Part shown: in pieces, positions 41,810 through 50,143 of the stretch
Layout: every line of letters starts with the position of its first letter
How positions within the stretch are numbered: the first letter of the stretch is position 1
NCBI GenBank assembly: GCA_044225675.1
Contig: JBGAIH010000023.1
Coordinates: 17,055 to 81,054, forward strand
Direction: 5' to 3'
DNA length: 64,000 nucleotides
Source of the DNA: JACMQX01 sp044225675
GTDB taxonomy: Bacteria > Pseudomonadota > Gammaproteobacteria > Burkholderiales > Burkholderiaceae_C
Made by a program: the position numbers and the translations under genes
Notes under the pieces: generated by a model
Told to the model about the DNA's origin: nothing
The model's input: only the letters and a program-made list of their open reading frames with translations
Database searches by the model: none

Positions 41810-43297
41810 TTACCAGGACATGGTGGACAGGTCGTTCACGAAGATCGGCATGTCCTTCCACAGACCCTTGACGTTCTTGTTGGCCACCACGATCCACTGC
41901 GGCTGGTAGAGGAACGCGTGCACGCAGTCCTCGGCGAGCAGGCGCTGCGCGTCGCCCAGCAGCTTGGCCCGGTCGGCGGTGCGCGGCGTGTTCTTGATCT
42001 TGGTGTAGATGTCGTTGAACTTGGCCGACTGGTAGCCCCAGTAGTAGTCCGGCTTGGTGAAGTTGCCCAGATCGAAGGGCTCCACGTGGGAGATGATGGT
42101 CAGGTCGTAGTTCTTGTTGCCGTAGGTGCCCGACAGCCACTGCGCCCATTCGACGTTCTGCAGCTTGACGTTGATGCCGACCTTGGCGAGCTGCGCCGCG
42201 ATCACCTCGCCGCCCTGGCGGGCATAGGGCGGGGGCGGCAGCGTCATGGTGAGCTCGAGCGGCGTCGTGATGCCGGCCTCCTTGAGCAGGGCCTTGGCCT
42301 TCTCGGGATTGAAGGGGTTGACGCCGGTGGTGTCCACATAGCCGAGCGCACCCGGAACGTAGTGGCTGCCGATGGGGGCGCCAAAGCCGTCGCCCGCGCC
42401 CTGGATCACGGCCTTGCGGTCCACGGCCGCGGCGATGGCGCGGCGCACGCGCACGTCGTTCAGCGGCTTCTTGGCATTGTTGATGGCCAGGATGGTCTTG
42501 GCGCGCGAGCCGGCGACCAGCACCTGGTAGCGCGGGTTGTTCTTGAACTGGGGCACACTGCGCGGCGTGACGCGCTGGAACACGTCGACGTCGCCCGACA
42601 GCAGCGAGGCGACCTGCGCGGCCGGATCGGAGATGAAGCGGAAGGTGGCGCGGCGGATCTTGATGGCGGCCGCATTGCGGTAGCCGTCCCACTTGGCGAG
42701 CGTCACCGACGAACCCTTGACCCAGTTGTCGAGCTTGTAGGGACCGGTGCCCACGGGGGCGGTGACGTTGGTCGCGGCGCTCTTGGGCTCCACGATGATC
42801 GAGGTGGCCTGGCCCATCAGGAACAGGAAGTCGGGGTCGAGTTCCTTGTTGACGATCACCACCGTGTGCTCATCCACCGCCTGCACCGTCTCCATGGCGG
42901 CGAAGGTGCGCTTGTCCTTGTTGGTGCTCTTGTCGGCGCCGGCGCGCTCGAACGAGAACTTCACGGCCTGGGCATTCAAGGGCTCGCCGTTCTGGAACTT
43001 CACGCCCTTGCGCAGCCGGAAGGTGTAGGTGCGCAGGTCGGGCGAGACCTCCCAGCTTTCGGCCAGCAGCGGCGTCACGGTGCCGTCGCTGTTGATCTTG
43101 GTGAGCGTCTCGAACACGTTGTAGAGCACGATCTCGGCAATCGCCGATGCCGCGTTGGCCGTGGGATCGAGCACCGTCGGCTCCAGGGCCATGGCCAGGA
43201 CAAGCGCGTCCTTGCGGCCCTGGGCCAGGGCCGGCAGGGCCAGCGGTGCGCCGGCCAGGACGGCGGCGGAGGTGATGACGGAACGACGTTTGATCAT
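41810..43297 (-). CDS. Peptide-type ABC transporter substrate-binding protein (SBP_bac_5)
   Basis: A 495-residue periplasmic receptor of the DppA/OppA/GsiB class. A signal peptide (KRRSVITSAAVLAGAPLALPALA, residues 3-25, key residues AAVLAGAPLALPALA) precedes LVLAMALEPTVLDPTANAASAIAEIV, typical of the family; AESWEVSPDLRTYTFRLRKGVKFQNGEPL follows (key residues YTFRLRKGVKF). It is the last gene of the permease-permease-ATPase-ATPase-receptor operon, an order less common than receptor-first. An 87-bp gap upstream may hold its own promoter, which would allow the higher receptor level usually needed. Substrate: peptides, glutathione or opines are all possible. Confidence 0.92.
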   Translation of the reverse strand: MIKRRSVITSAAVLAGAPLALPALAQGRKDALVLAMALEPTVLDPTANAASAIAEIVLYNVFETLTKINSDGTVTPLLAESWEVSPDLRTYTFRLRKGVKFQNGEPLNAQAVKFSFERAGADKSTNKDKRTFAAMETVQAVDEHTVVIVNKELDPDFLFLMGQATSIIVEPKSAATNVTAPVGTGPYKLDNWVKGSSVTLAKWDGYRNAAAIKIRRATFRFISDPAAQVASLLSGDVDVFQRVTPRSVPQFKNNPRYQVLVAGSRAKTILAINNAKKPLNDVRVRRAIAAAVDRKAVIQGAGDGFGAPIGSHYVPGALGYVDTTGVNPFNPEKAKALLKEAGITTPLELTMTLPPPPYARQGGEVIAAQLAKVGINVKLQNVEWAQWLSGTYGNKNYDLTIISHVEPFDLGNFTKPDYYWGYQSAKFNDIYTKIKNTPRTADRAKLLGDAQRLLAEDCVHAFLYQPQWIVVANKNVKGLWKDMPIFVNDLSTMSW

Positions 43298-43384
43298 GGT
43301 TTCTCCAGGGACGTGAAACGTTGGCGGGATTATTCCCGGCGCCAGTGCGAGTTGTACATCATCTGCAGGCCGTGCGGGAATCGC

Positions 43385-44437
43385 TCATGGCGCCCCAGGT
43401 GCTGAGTCAGGTGCTGACTCAGGCTCGGCGCGGGCGCGCCCGGCCGACAGCTCCCGTGCGAAATGGCAGGCGCTGGCATGGCCGGGCATCAGTTCGGCCA
43501 GGACCGGGCGCGTCTCGCGGCAGATCGCCTGCGCATGCGGGCAGCGCGGGGCGTAGGCACAACCTGAGTCCGCTGAGCCTGCGTGCGCCAAAGCGGCTGC
43601 GGGCATGACCGGCACGACACGCCGGGCCGGGGCTCGCCGCACGCCGGGCTCGGGCCGCGGCACGGCATCGAGCAGGGCCTGGGTGTAGGGGTGGGCCGCC
43701 GCGTGGAACAGCCGCTCGGGCGGTCCCTGCTCGACGATGCGCCCGAGGTAGATCACCGCGACGTCCGAGCACAGGTGGTCGACCACGGCCAGGTCGTGGC
43801 TGATGAGCAGGTAGGTGATGCCGAACTGCGATTGCAGGTCCTGCATGAGATTGAGCACCTGGGCCTGGACCGAGACGTCGAGCGCGCTGACCGGCTCGTC
43901 CGCCACGATCAGCCGCGGGCGCGTGATGAGCGCGCGCGCGATGGCGATGCGCTGGCGCTGGCCGCCCGAGAATTCATGCGGATACTTGTCGAGGTCGGCG
44001 GCACGCAGGCCCACCGATGCGAGCACCGCGCCGGCCTGCTCGCGCATCTCGGCCGGCGAGGCGAGTCCGAGCGCCGCCAGCGGTTCGGCGACGATGCGCG
44101 CGACCTTCTGGCGCGGATCGAGCGATCCGTAGGGGTCCTGGAACACCATCTGGAAGTCCTTGCGCGCCTCGCGCAGCCGGGCCGCCGGCAGCACCCCCAG
44201 GTCGCGGCCGAGCATCTCGACCGTACCGCGGGTCGGTGGCTCGAGCGCCATGGCGATGCGCGCCAGCGTGGACTTGCCGGAGCCGGACTCGCCGACGACG
44301 CCCAGGCTGCGTCCGCTGTGCAGCGTCAGGCTCACGCCGCGCAGCGCCTGGACGCGCGGGACCGGGCCCCAGGGCTTGTCGCGCGGCAGGAGGTAGTCGC
44401 GCGTGACGTCCTGGATGCGCAGCAGCGGGGCGTTCAT
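43385..44437 (-). CDS. ABC transporter ATP-binding protein, OppF/DppF type
   Basis: A 350-residue ATPase with Walker A GESGSGKST near residue 47, signature FSGGQRQRIAIARAL near 160, Walker B LIVADEPVSALD near 180 and the H-loop SHDL. The C-terminal oligopeptide-transporter domain has the cysteine cluster CAYAPRCPHAQAIC near 305. ATG 44437 has CGGAGA 7 bases upstream and overlaps the preceding ATPase stop by 4 bases. The extreme C-terminus contains a 12-bp coding repeat (43396-43419, ESAPDSAP), another 3'-end repeat. It should pair with the OppD-type subunit to drive the importer. Confidence 0.93.
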   Translation of the reverse strand: MNAPLLRIQDVTRDYLLPRDKPWGPVPRVQALRGVSLTLHSGRSLGVVGESGSGKSTLARIAMALEPPTRGTVEMLGRDLGVLPAARLREARKDFQMVFQDPYGSLDPRQKVARIVAEPLAALGLASPAEMREQAGAVLASVGLRAADLDKYPHEFSGGQRQRIAIARALITRPRLIVADEPVSALDVSVQAQVLNLMQDLQSQFGITYLLISHDLAVVDHLCSDVAVIYLGRIVEQGPPERLFHAAAHPYTQALLDAVPRPEPGVRRAPARRVVPVMPAAALAHAGSADSGCAYAPRCPHAQAICRETRPVLAELMPGHASACHFARELSAGRARAEPESAPDSAPGAP

Positions 44438-45540
44438 GCGGCTGTCTCCGAGGGGGCCGCGCCGGGCGGCATGCCGCCCGCGGTGGGGGTTGCACCTGCG
44501 GTGGGCGATGCGCCTGCGGCTGGCGATGCGCTTGCAGCAGGAGATACGCCTGCGGCAGGGAGATCGGCGCCGTCGCGCACGGCGTCGAGCCGGATGCAGC
44601 GGGCCAGGTGCGTGCCTTCGAGTGCAACGGCGGGCGGCGGCGACTGCAGGCAGGCGTCCACGGTCCAGTCGCAGCGGCCGGCGAAGGGGCAGCCCGCCGG
44701 CAGGTCGACGAGTTCGGGCACGGTACCCCGGATCGTCGACAGGCGCGCGCCTCGCGCCGCGCCCAGGCGCGGTCGTGCGGCGAACAGGCCGCGCGTGTAG
44801 GGGTGCGCCATCGAGGCGAACACCTCCGGCGTGGCGCCGCTTTCGACCACGCTGCCGCCGTACATCACGAGCATGCGCGCCACGTTCTGTGCGATCACGC
44901 CGAGGTCGTGCGAGATCAGCATCAGCGCCATGCCGCGCTCCTCGACCAGTTCGCCGATGAGGTCGAGGATCTGGCGCTGGATCGTGACGTCGAGCGCCGT
45001 GGTGGGCTCGTCGGCGATCAGCAGATCGGGTCCGCAGGCCAGCGCCATGGCAATGGTGACGCGCTGGCGCTGCCCGCCGGAGAACTGGTGCGGGTAGGCG
45101 TCGATGCGCCTGGCCGCGTCGGGGATGCCGACGCGGTCGAGCAGCGCAATGGCTTCGCGCCGGGCGTCGGCGGCCGACAGGCCCTTGTGCACCCGCAGCG
45201 GCTCGGCCACCTGGCGCCCGATGCTGTGCACCGGGTTGAGCGCGGTCATCGGCTCCTGGAAGATCATGCCGATCCGGTTGCCGCGCAGCCGGCACAGCGC
45301 GGCATCGCTCGCCCCGACCAGCTCCTGGCCGTCGAAGCGGATGCTGCCCGAGACCCGCGCGCTGTCGGGCAGCAGGCCCATGAGCGCCAGCACGGTGATC
45401 GACTTGCCGCAGCCCGATTCGCCGATCAGGCCCAGCGTCTGGCCTTTCTCCAGCGCGAAGCTCACGCCGCGCACGGCATCGGCCGGGCCGCGATGGGTTT
45501 GCAGGCGAACGCGCAGGTCCTGGACTTCAAGCAGCGGCAT
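44434..45540 (-). CDS. ABC transporter ATP-binding protein, OppD/DppD type
   Basis: A 368-residue ATPase: Walker A GESGCGKS near residue 42, signature FSGGQRQRVTIAMAL near 154, Walker B LLIADEPTTALD near 176, SHDL near 208, and the C-terminal cysteine cluster CPFAGRCDWTVDAC near 295. Beyond the usual family end it carries about 40 residues of degenerate Ala/Ser/Pro octapeptides (PAAGASPT type), so the tail is repeat-expanded. ATG 45540 follows the permease stop by 2 bases and has GAGGTG just upstream. Coupled to the OppF-type gene by ATGA. Confidence 0.93.
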   Translation of the reverse strand: MPLLEVQDLRVRLQTHRGPADAVRGVSFALEKGQTLGLIGESGCGKSITVLALMGLLPDSARVSGSIRFDGQELVGASDAALCRLRGNRIGMIFQEPMTALNPVHSIGRQVAEPLRVHKGLSAADARREAIALLDRVGIPDAARRIDAYPHQFSGGQRQRVTIAMALACGPDLLIADEPTTALDVTIQRQILDLIGELVEERGMALMLISHDLGVIAQNVARMLVMYGGSVVESGATPEVFASMAHPYTRGLFAARPRLGAARGARLSTIRGTVPELVDLPAGCPFAGRCDWTVDACLQSPPPAVALEGTHLARCIRLDAVRDGADLPAAGVSPAASASPAAGASPTAGATPTAGGMPPGAAPSETAA

Positions 45541-45542
45541 GG

Positions 45543-46427
45543 TCACCTCTTGCGCGCCAGGCGCGGGTCCATGAGATCGCGCAGGCCGTCGCCGAGCAGG
45601 TTCAGACCCAGCACGGCCAGGGCGATGGCCAGGCCCGGCCACACGGCCAGCAGCGGCGCCTCGAACATCAGTGTCTGGGCCTCGCTGAGCATGCGGCCCC
45701 AGGAGGGCTGCGGTGGCTGCGTGCCCAGCCCCAGGTACGACAGCGCCGCCTCGGCCAGGATGGCGATGGCGAAACGGATGGTCGCCTGCACGATCAGCAC
45801 CGACAGGATGTTGGGCAGCACGTGCTCCAGCGTGATGCTCAGAGCCCCCTTGCCGCAGGCGCGCGCCGCCAGCACGAACTCGCGGGCCCAGACGGCGTTG
45901 GCCGAGGCGCGCGTGATGCGCGCGAAGGTCGGGATGTTGTAGATGCCGATGGCGATGATCGCATTGACGATGCCGGCGCCGAACACGGCCGTGAGCATGA
46001 TGGCCGAGAGAATGGCCGGGAACGCGAAGCTGAAGTCCGACAGGCGCATGATGGCTTCCTCGACCCAGCCGCGCCGGGCCGAGGCCAGCAGCCCGAGCGC
46101 CGTGCCCACCACGAGCCCGATGCCCACCGCGATCACGCCGACGATGATCGAGGCCCGCGCGCCGACGAGCAGCAGCGAGGCCACGTCGCGACCGAAGGCG
46201 TCCGTGCCGAGCCAGTGGACGGCGTCCGGCCCCTGCAGCTTGTTGGGGATGTTCATCTCGTAGGGCGAGTGGGGTGTCCACACGAGCGAGAGCGCGGCCG
46301 CCGCCAGCAGCAGCAGGGTCAGCACGCCGCCGATGACGAAGGCCGGGTGGCGCAGCGCCCGCGCGCGAAAGCCGGCGGCGGGGGCTGCGCCGGCCGGGGA
46401 GGGGGACAGGCCAGCCGGGGTGCTCAT
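45543..46427 (-). CDS. ABC transporter permease, OppC/DppC type
   Basis: A 294-residue inner-membrane permease. A cytoplasmic Ala/Pro-rich N-terminus is followed by FVIGGVLTLLLLAAAALSLVW and the periplasmic SPYEMNIPNKLQGPDAVHWLGTDAFGRDVASLLLVGA segment (key residues HWLGTDAFGRDV) diagnostic of OppC/DppC; the cytoplasmic EAA loop is AARACGKGALSITLEHVLPNI-like (key residues ARACGKG). Six helices expected. It lies 25 bp after the DppB-type gene and 2 bp before the OppD-type ATPase. Confidence 0.93.
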   Translation of the reverse strand: MSTPAGLSPSPAGAAPAAGFRARALRHPAFVIGGVLTLLLLAAAALSLVWTPHSPYEMNIPNKLQGPDAVHWLGTDAFGRDVASLLLVGARASIIVGVIAVGIGLVVGTALGLLASARRGWVEEAIMRLSDFSFAFPAILSAIMLTAVFGAGIVNAIIAIGIYNIPTFARITRASANAVWAREFVLAARACGKGALSITLEHVLPNILSVLIVQATIRFAIAILAEAALSYLGLGTQPPQPSWGRMLSEAQTLMFEAPLLAVWPGLAIALAVLGLNLLGDGLRDLMDPRLARKR

Positions 46428-46452
46428 CGCGGGGCCTTCACGGGAAGAGGCG

Positions 46453-47403
46453 TCATATGTCGCTGGCCTTCACGCGCGGGTCGATCGCCGCATACAGCAG
46501 ATCGACGACGAAGTTGACGACGACGACCATGGTCGCCAGCAGCATCACGCAGTTGCGCACGACGATCAGGTCGCGGTTGGAGATGGACTGGAAAATCAGC
46601 CGGCCAAGGCCGGGCAGGTAGAACACGTTCTCGACCACGATGGTGCCGGCCAGCAGTTCGGCAAACTGCAGCCCCATCACGGTGATGACCGGGATCATGG
46701 CATTGCGCAGCACATGGCCCCAGAGGGTGGCGCGCTGCGACAGGCCCTTGGCGCGCGCGGTGCGCACGAAGTCCTCGCGCAGCACCTCCAGCACCGCCGA
46801 GCGCGTGATGCGCGAGAGGATGGCTGCCTGCACCACCGCCAGCGACACGGCCGGCAGCATCAGCGACTTGAAGGCTTCGAGCGGGTCGTCGTCCCAGCCG
46901 GGAAAGCCGCCGGCCGAAAACCATTTGAGGTGCACCGAAAACAGCAGGATCAGCAGGATGGCGAACCAGAAGTTGGGGATGGCGATGCCGGCCTGCGCCA
47001 GCGCCATGGGGCCGATGTCGCCCAGGCGGTTGTGGCGCGATGCCGCGAAGATGCCGACGGACAGGGCGATGACGGTGGTCAGCACCATGGCCATCAGCGC
47101 GAGCGGCACGGTCAGGGTCAGCCGCTCCAGCACGATCTCGCTGACGGGCGTGCTGTAGGCGTAGCTCAGGCCCAGGTCGCCCTGCAGCATGCCGCTGACC
47201 CAGTGCCAGTAGCGCTCGAAGGCGGGTTGGTTGAGGCCGAGCTTGAGCGCCAGTGCCTCCACCGCTTCGGGCGAGGCGTCGGGCCCCATGAGGATCTGCG
47301 CTGCGTTCCCCGGCAGGATTTCAAGCACCAGGAACACGACGACGGATGTACCCACCAGGGTGGCGATCAGCGTGATGAATCGCTTGAGCAGGAAAAGACT
47401 CAT
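46453..47403 (-). CDS. ABC transporter permease, OppB/DppB type
   Basis: A 316-residue permease opening MSLFLLKRFITLIATLVGTSVVVFLVLEILPGNAA (key residues LKRFITLIATLVG, LPGNAA), typical of DppB/OppB with the conserved first helix and periplasmic loop. The EAA cytoplasmic loop is DFVRTARAKGLSQRATLWGHVLRNA (key residues RTARAKGL). ATG 47403 is preferred over an in-frame start at 47454. It is the first gene of the importer operon; the 250-bp region upstream is shared with the divergent ferredoxin gene. Confidence 0.93.
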   Translation of the reverse strand: MSLFLLKRFITLIATLVGTSVVVFLVLEILPGNAAQILMGPDASPEAVEALALKLGLNQPAFERYWHWVSGMLQGDLGLSYAYSTPVSEIVLERLTLTVPLALMAMVLTTVIALSVGIFAASRHNRLGDIGPMALAQAGIAIPNFWFAILLILLFSVHLKWFSAGGFPGWDDDPLEAFKSLMLPAVSLAVVQAAILSRITRSAVLEVLREDFVRTARAKGLSQRATLWGHVLRNAMIPVITVMGLQFAELLAGTIVVENVFYLPGLGRLIFQSISNRDLIVVRNCVMLLATMVVVVNFVVDLLYAAIDPRVKASDI

Positions 47404-47497
47404 GAGGGCACGGGTCGCGGGTCGCCTTGTTCGAGCCCCATTATCAGCGCACATTTGCAGGATGCGCGTGGGGTGTTTCCGCCATCATGCCCTGCGC

Positions 47498-47513
47498 CGC
47501 GATAATCGGCAGC
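47498..47513 (+). promoter_or_regulatory. -10 element of the ferredoxin promoter region
   Basis: CGCGATAATCGGCA at 47498-47511 is identical to the element at 39693. An ATG at 47514 follows at leaderless spacing and opens a possible 49-codon frame to 47663, out of frame with the ferredoxin; that frame is unproven. No other gene is seen in 47404-47653. Confidence 0.35.
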
Positions 47514-47653
47514 ATGGCTGACTGTATTTTCGCTGACGGCTGCGTGGCCTGGCCTCCTGCACGGGAGCCGGGCCCGCGCATTCGGCCGTCGGTCGCCTGG
47601 CGACCGGCCGAGGCTCGACGTGCGCAGGTGCGGCCGCCTTCGTGGAGCGCAAC

Positions 47654-47929
47654 ATGGCCTTGATGATCACCGACGAGTGCATCAACTGCGACGTCTGCGA
47701 GCCCGAGTGCCCGAACCAGGCGATCTATCTGGGCGTCGAGATCTACGAGATCGATCCCGACAAGTGCACCGAATGTGTGGGCCACTTCGACGAGCCCCAG
47801 TGCGTGCAGGTGTGTCCCGTCGCCTGCATTCCGGTCGATCCACGCCGGGTCGAGGACAAGGATTCGCTCTGGCGCAAGTACCAGCGGCTGCAGATGCTTG
47901 CCGCCAAGACGCCACCGGCAGCTGGCTGA
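47654..47929 (+). CDS. YfhL-family 4Fe-4S dicluster ferredoxin
   Basis: A 91-residue ferredoxin with two [4Fe-4S] motifs: CINCDVCEPECPNQAI near residues 9-24 and CTECVGHFDEPQCVQVCP near 37-54, the latter with the long insertion typical of YfhL/FdxA-like (Alvin) ferredoxins of low potential. Cytoplasmic electron carrier; partner unknown. ATG 47654 is chosen because the protein then begins ALMITDECINC as in homologues. In Burkholderiales it commonly neighbours coaD; here it is divergent from the peptide importer and convergent with the DUF4124 gene. Confidence 0.93.
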   Translation: MALMITDECINCDVCEPECPNQAIYLGVEIYEIDPDKCTECVGHFDEPQCVQVCPVACIPVDPRRVEDKDSLWRKYQRLQMLAAKTPPAAG

Positions 47930-48031
47930 AGCGGTCCGGCAGAGCAGGGGCCGTTCGGCAGAGGCTGTTGCGATCAGCCGCTGCCCCTGTCCGGCTGCGC
48001 TCGACTCCGCAGGGGCCTCGCGACAGTTCGC

Positions 48032-48586
48032 TCAGGCCGCCGTGCGACTGCCAGAAGGCTTCTTGCGGGCGGTGCCTTTGGCGGCTTTGCTCTTCTTCGA
48101 GCCTTTGGCCTTCTGGGTTCCCTGCGTCTTGCCGCGGGACTTCTTCTTGCCAGCCTTCGCCTTCTTCTTGCCGTCGGTCGCAACGAACGGCTCGCCGGAC
48201 TTGCCGGCCTTCTTCGCTGAGCTCTTGGCGCCCGACTTCTTGCTGGCAGCCTTGCCTGTTCCGGGGCTTTGGGCCGACGCGGTCTTGCTGGACGACTTGA
48301 CCTGCTTGACACCCGCCGCAGGCACGGCTGCGGCATCGCGCTGCAGCCGCTCCTTTTCGAGGGCGTCCGCCATGCGGGCGTCGCGCTGCGTGGCCGCATC
48401 GGCCTGACGCTTTTGCTCGGCGGTGCGCGGGTCGGACACCTGCATGGGCGCGGCGTCGGGCGCGCAGGGTGACTGGCTGTAGCCGTTGGCGCAGCGATAG
48501 ACGTTCTGGCCCGAGGCCATCGACGGCGCCAGCAACGCGGACACGAGGGAAGCAAGAACTGCAGCGGTGGGGAGTCTGGTTTTCAT
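48032..48586 (-). CDS. DUF4124-like exported protein with Lys/Ala-rich histone-H1-like tail
   Basis: A 184-residue protein. Signal peptide at residues 1-25 (AVLASLVSALLAPSMASG); a short DUF4124-like module with a cysteine pair (VYRCANGYSQSPCAPDA); a helical, charged middle (AEQKRQADAATQRDARMADALEKE); and from about residue 105 a Lys/Ala/Ser/Gly tail of KKAGK/KAKAGKK type like eukaryotic H1 or bacterial HctB/AlgP. An exported protein with such a tail would bind polyanions (LPS, DNA, teichoic-like polymers) in the periplasm or outside. ATG 48586 has AGGAGA 6 bases upstream, a strong start. Confidence 0.75.
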   Translation of the reverse strand: MKTRLPTAAVLASLVSALLAPSMASGQNVYRCANGYSQSPCAPDAAPMQVSDPRTAEQKRQADAATQRDARMADALEKERLQRDAAAVPAAGVKQVKSSSKTASAQSPGTGKAASKKSGAKSSAKKAGKSGEPFVATDGKKKAKAGKKKSRGKTQGTQKAKGSKKSKAAKGTARKKPSGSRTAA

Positions 48587-48671
48587 GGTTTTCTCCTGAT
48601 GGGTAAAGGCCCTCGGCCCGAAACTGCAGCCGGGAAGAAGTGCCGCCAGCCTGGACGGGCTGGCAGCGCGG

Positions 48672-49283
48672 TCACGCCAGCCCTTCCGGTCTTGGCGGTT
48701 TGGGACGCGGGGGTTTGCTGGTGTGGACGATGGCCGTGGCCTTGTCCATTTCGCCGGCCAGCAGCGCGGGCACGGCCTTGAGCGTGCGCGCAATGCATTC
48801 TTCGATGGCCGTGCGCTGTTCAGGCGCCGGCTTCTTCAGAACCCAGTGGATGACCTCGGACTTCACACCGGGATGCCCGATGCCGATGCGCAGGCGCCAG
48901 TAGTCGGCCGAACCCAGCTGCGCATGGATGTCGCGCAGGCCGTTGTGGCCGGCGTGGCTGCCGCCCAGTTTGAGCTTGGCCTGGCCGGGCACCACGTCGA
49001 GTTCATCATGCACGACGAGGATTTCCTGCGGCTGGATCTTGAAGAAGCGCGCGAGCGCTGCTACCGATTTGCCCGACAGGTTCATGAAGGTCTGCGGCTC
49101 CAGCAGCCAGACGGTCTGGCCGCCGACGTTGGTGCGTGCCATGAGGCCGTGGTAGCTGCGGTCGGGCACGAGGCTCACCTTGAGCTCGCGCGCGAACTCG
49201 TCGATCCACCAGAAGCCGGCGTTGTGTCGGGTCCCTTCGTATTCGGTGCCGGGGTTGCCCAGGCCGACAAACAGTTTGATCAT
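48672..49283 (-). CDS. pth: Peptidyl-tRNA hydrolase
   Basis: A 203-residue Pth that frees tRNA from drop-off peptidyl-tRNA. It starts IKLFVGLGNPGTEYEGTRHNAGF with catalytic His in TRHNAGF near residue 20, and has FMNLSGKSV, VVHDELDVVPG (catalytic Asp) and GSHAGHNGLRDI, all family hallmarks. Length is slightly above the 190-residue norm owing to a Pro/Lys-rich tail (SKPPRPKPPRPEG). It follows rplY on the same strand with a terminator between, the usual beta-proteobacterial order rplY-pth. Confidence 0.97.
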   Translation of the reverse strand: MIKLFVGLGNPGTEYEGTRHNAGFWWIDEFARELKVSLVPDRSYHGLMARTNVGGQTVWLLEPQTFMNLSGKSVAALARFFKIQPQEILVVHDELDVVPGQAKLKLGGSHAGHNGLRDIHAQLGSADYWRLRIGIGHPGVKSEVIHWVLKKPAPEQRTAIEECIARTLKAVPALLAGEMDKATAIVHTSKPPRPKPPRPEGLA

Positions 49284-49310
49284 GGGGAGGAATTATGAAG
49301 TGGCGCGGAC

Positions 49311-49342
49311 GAAAAAAAACGGCCCCGCGAGGGGCCGTTTTC
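49311..49342 (-). terminator. Rho-independent terminator after rplY
   Basis: AACGGCCCC-GCGA-GGGGCCGTT, a 9-bp stem and 4-base loop, followed on the minus strand by eight U. It lies 23 bp after the rplY stop, ahead of pth. Confidence 0.9.
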
Positions 49343-49364
49343 TGCAAAAGTCGCGAAAGCGCGA

Positions 49365-50045
49365 TTACTTCTTGGCCGGATCCTTGGCAGCGGGGGCGGC
49401 AGCGGCCTTGCCACCGGCGACAGGCTTGGCGCCAGCGGCCGGAGCGGCAGCGGGGGCTGCTGCGGCGGCCGGGTCCGGCGCCTCTTCCACCGTGGCGGTG
49501 ACGGACACCAGCACAGGATTTTCCTTGCCGCGGGTGACGGGGGTCACGCCCTTGGGCAGCGTGATGTCGTTGAGGTGGACGGACACGCCCTTCTTGATCT
49601 CGGACAGGTCGACGGAGATGAACTCGGGCAGGTCGGCCGGCAGGCAGCTGACGAGCAGTTCGGTCACGATGTGGTTGACGAGGCAGTTCTCGAACTTCAC
49701 CGCGTGCGAGTTCTCTTCGCCGCTGTAGTGGACCGGCACCTTCATGGTGAGCTTGGTGTTGGCATCGACGCGCTGGAAGTCGATGTGCTGCACCAGCTGC
49801 TTGTACGGGTGCATGTTCACGTCACGCAGCAGAACCTTGCTGACCTTGCCGCCCAGTTCCATCTCGAGGATGGAAGAGTGGAAGGCTTCCTTCTTGAGGG
49901 CATGCCACAGCGCGTTGTGATCGAGTTCGATCAGTTGCGGCTTGGCATCGCCACCATAGACGATACCGGGCGTCTTGCCCGAGATGCGCAGACGGCGGCT
50001 CGCACCCGTACCCTGCTTTGTGCGCTCAAAAGCGACGAATTTCAT
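49365..50045 (-). CDS. rplY: Ribosomal protein bL25 / general stress protein Ctc
   Basis: A 226-residue two-domain bL25 that binds 5S rRNA. The N-terminal domain begins KFVAFERTKQGTGASRRLR and contains IVYGG; the TL5/CTC C-terminal domain includes VPVHYSGEENSHAVKFENCLVNH (key residues VPVHYSGEE) and ITLPKGVTPV. The tail is Ala/Pro/Lys-rich, a low-complexity extension of about 40 residues. The start ATG 50045 gives the family N-terminus. It follows prs by 98 bp on the same strand, as usual in betaproteobacteria. Confidence 0.96.
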   Translation of the reverse strand: MKFVAFERTKQGTGASRRLRISGKTPGIVYGGDAKPQLIELDHNALWHALKKEAFHSSILEMELGGKVSKVLLRDVNMHPYKQLVQHIDFQRVDANTKLTMKVPVHYSGEENSHAVKFENCLVNHIVTELLVSCLPADLPEFISVDLSEIKKGVSVHLNDITLPKGVTPVTRGKENPVLVSVTATVEEAPDPAAAAAPAAAPAAGAKPVAGGKAAAAPAAKDPAKK

Positions 50046-50143
50046 AATTGACTCCATTGGGAGCCCACCGCGACCAGTGTGGCTCCATGCTGACGAAATG
50101 GCCTGCGATTCCGCCTCAGCGGGGCAGGCCGGCGACGCTGCCC

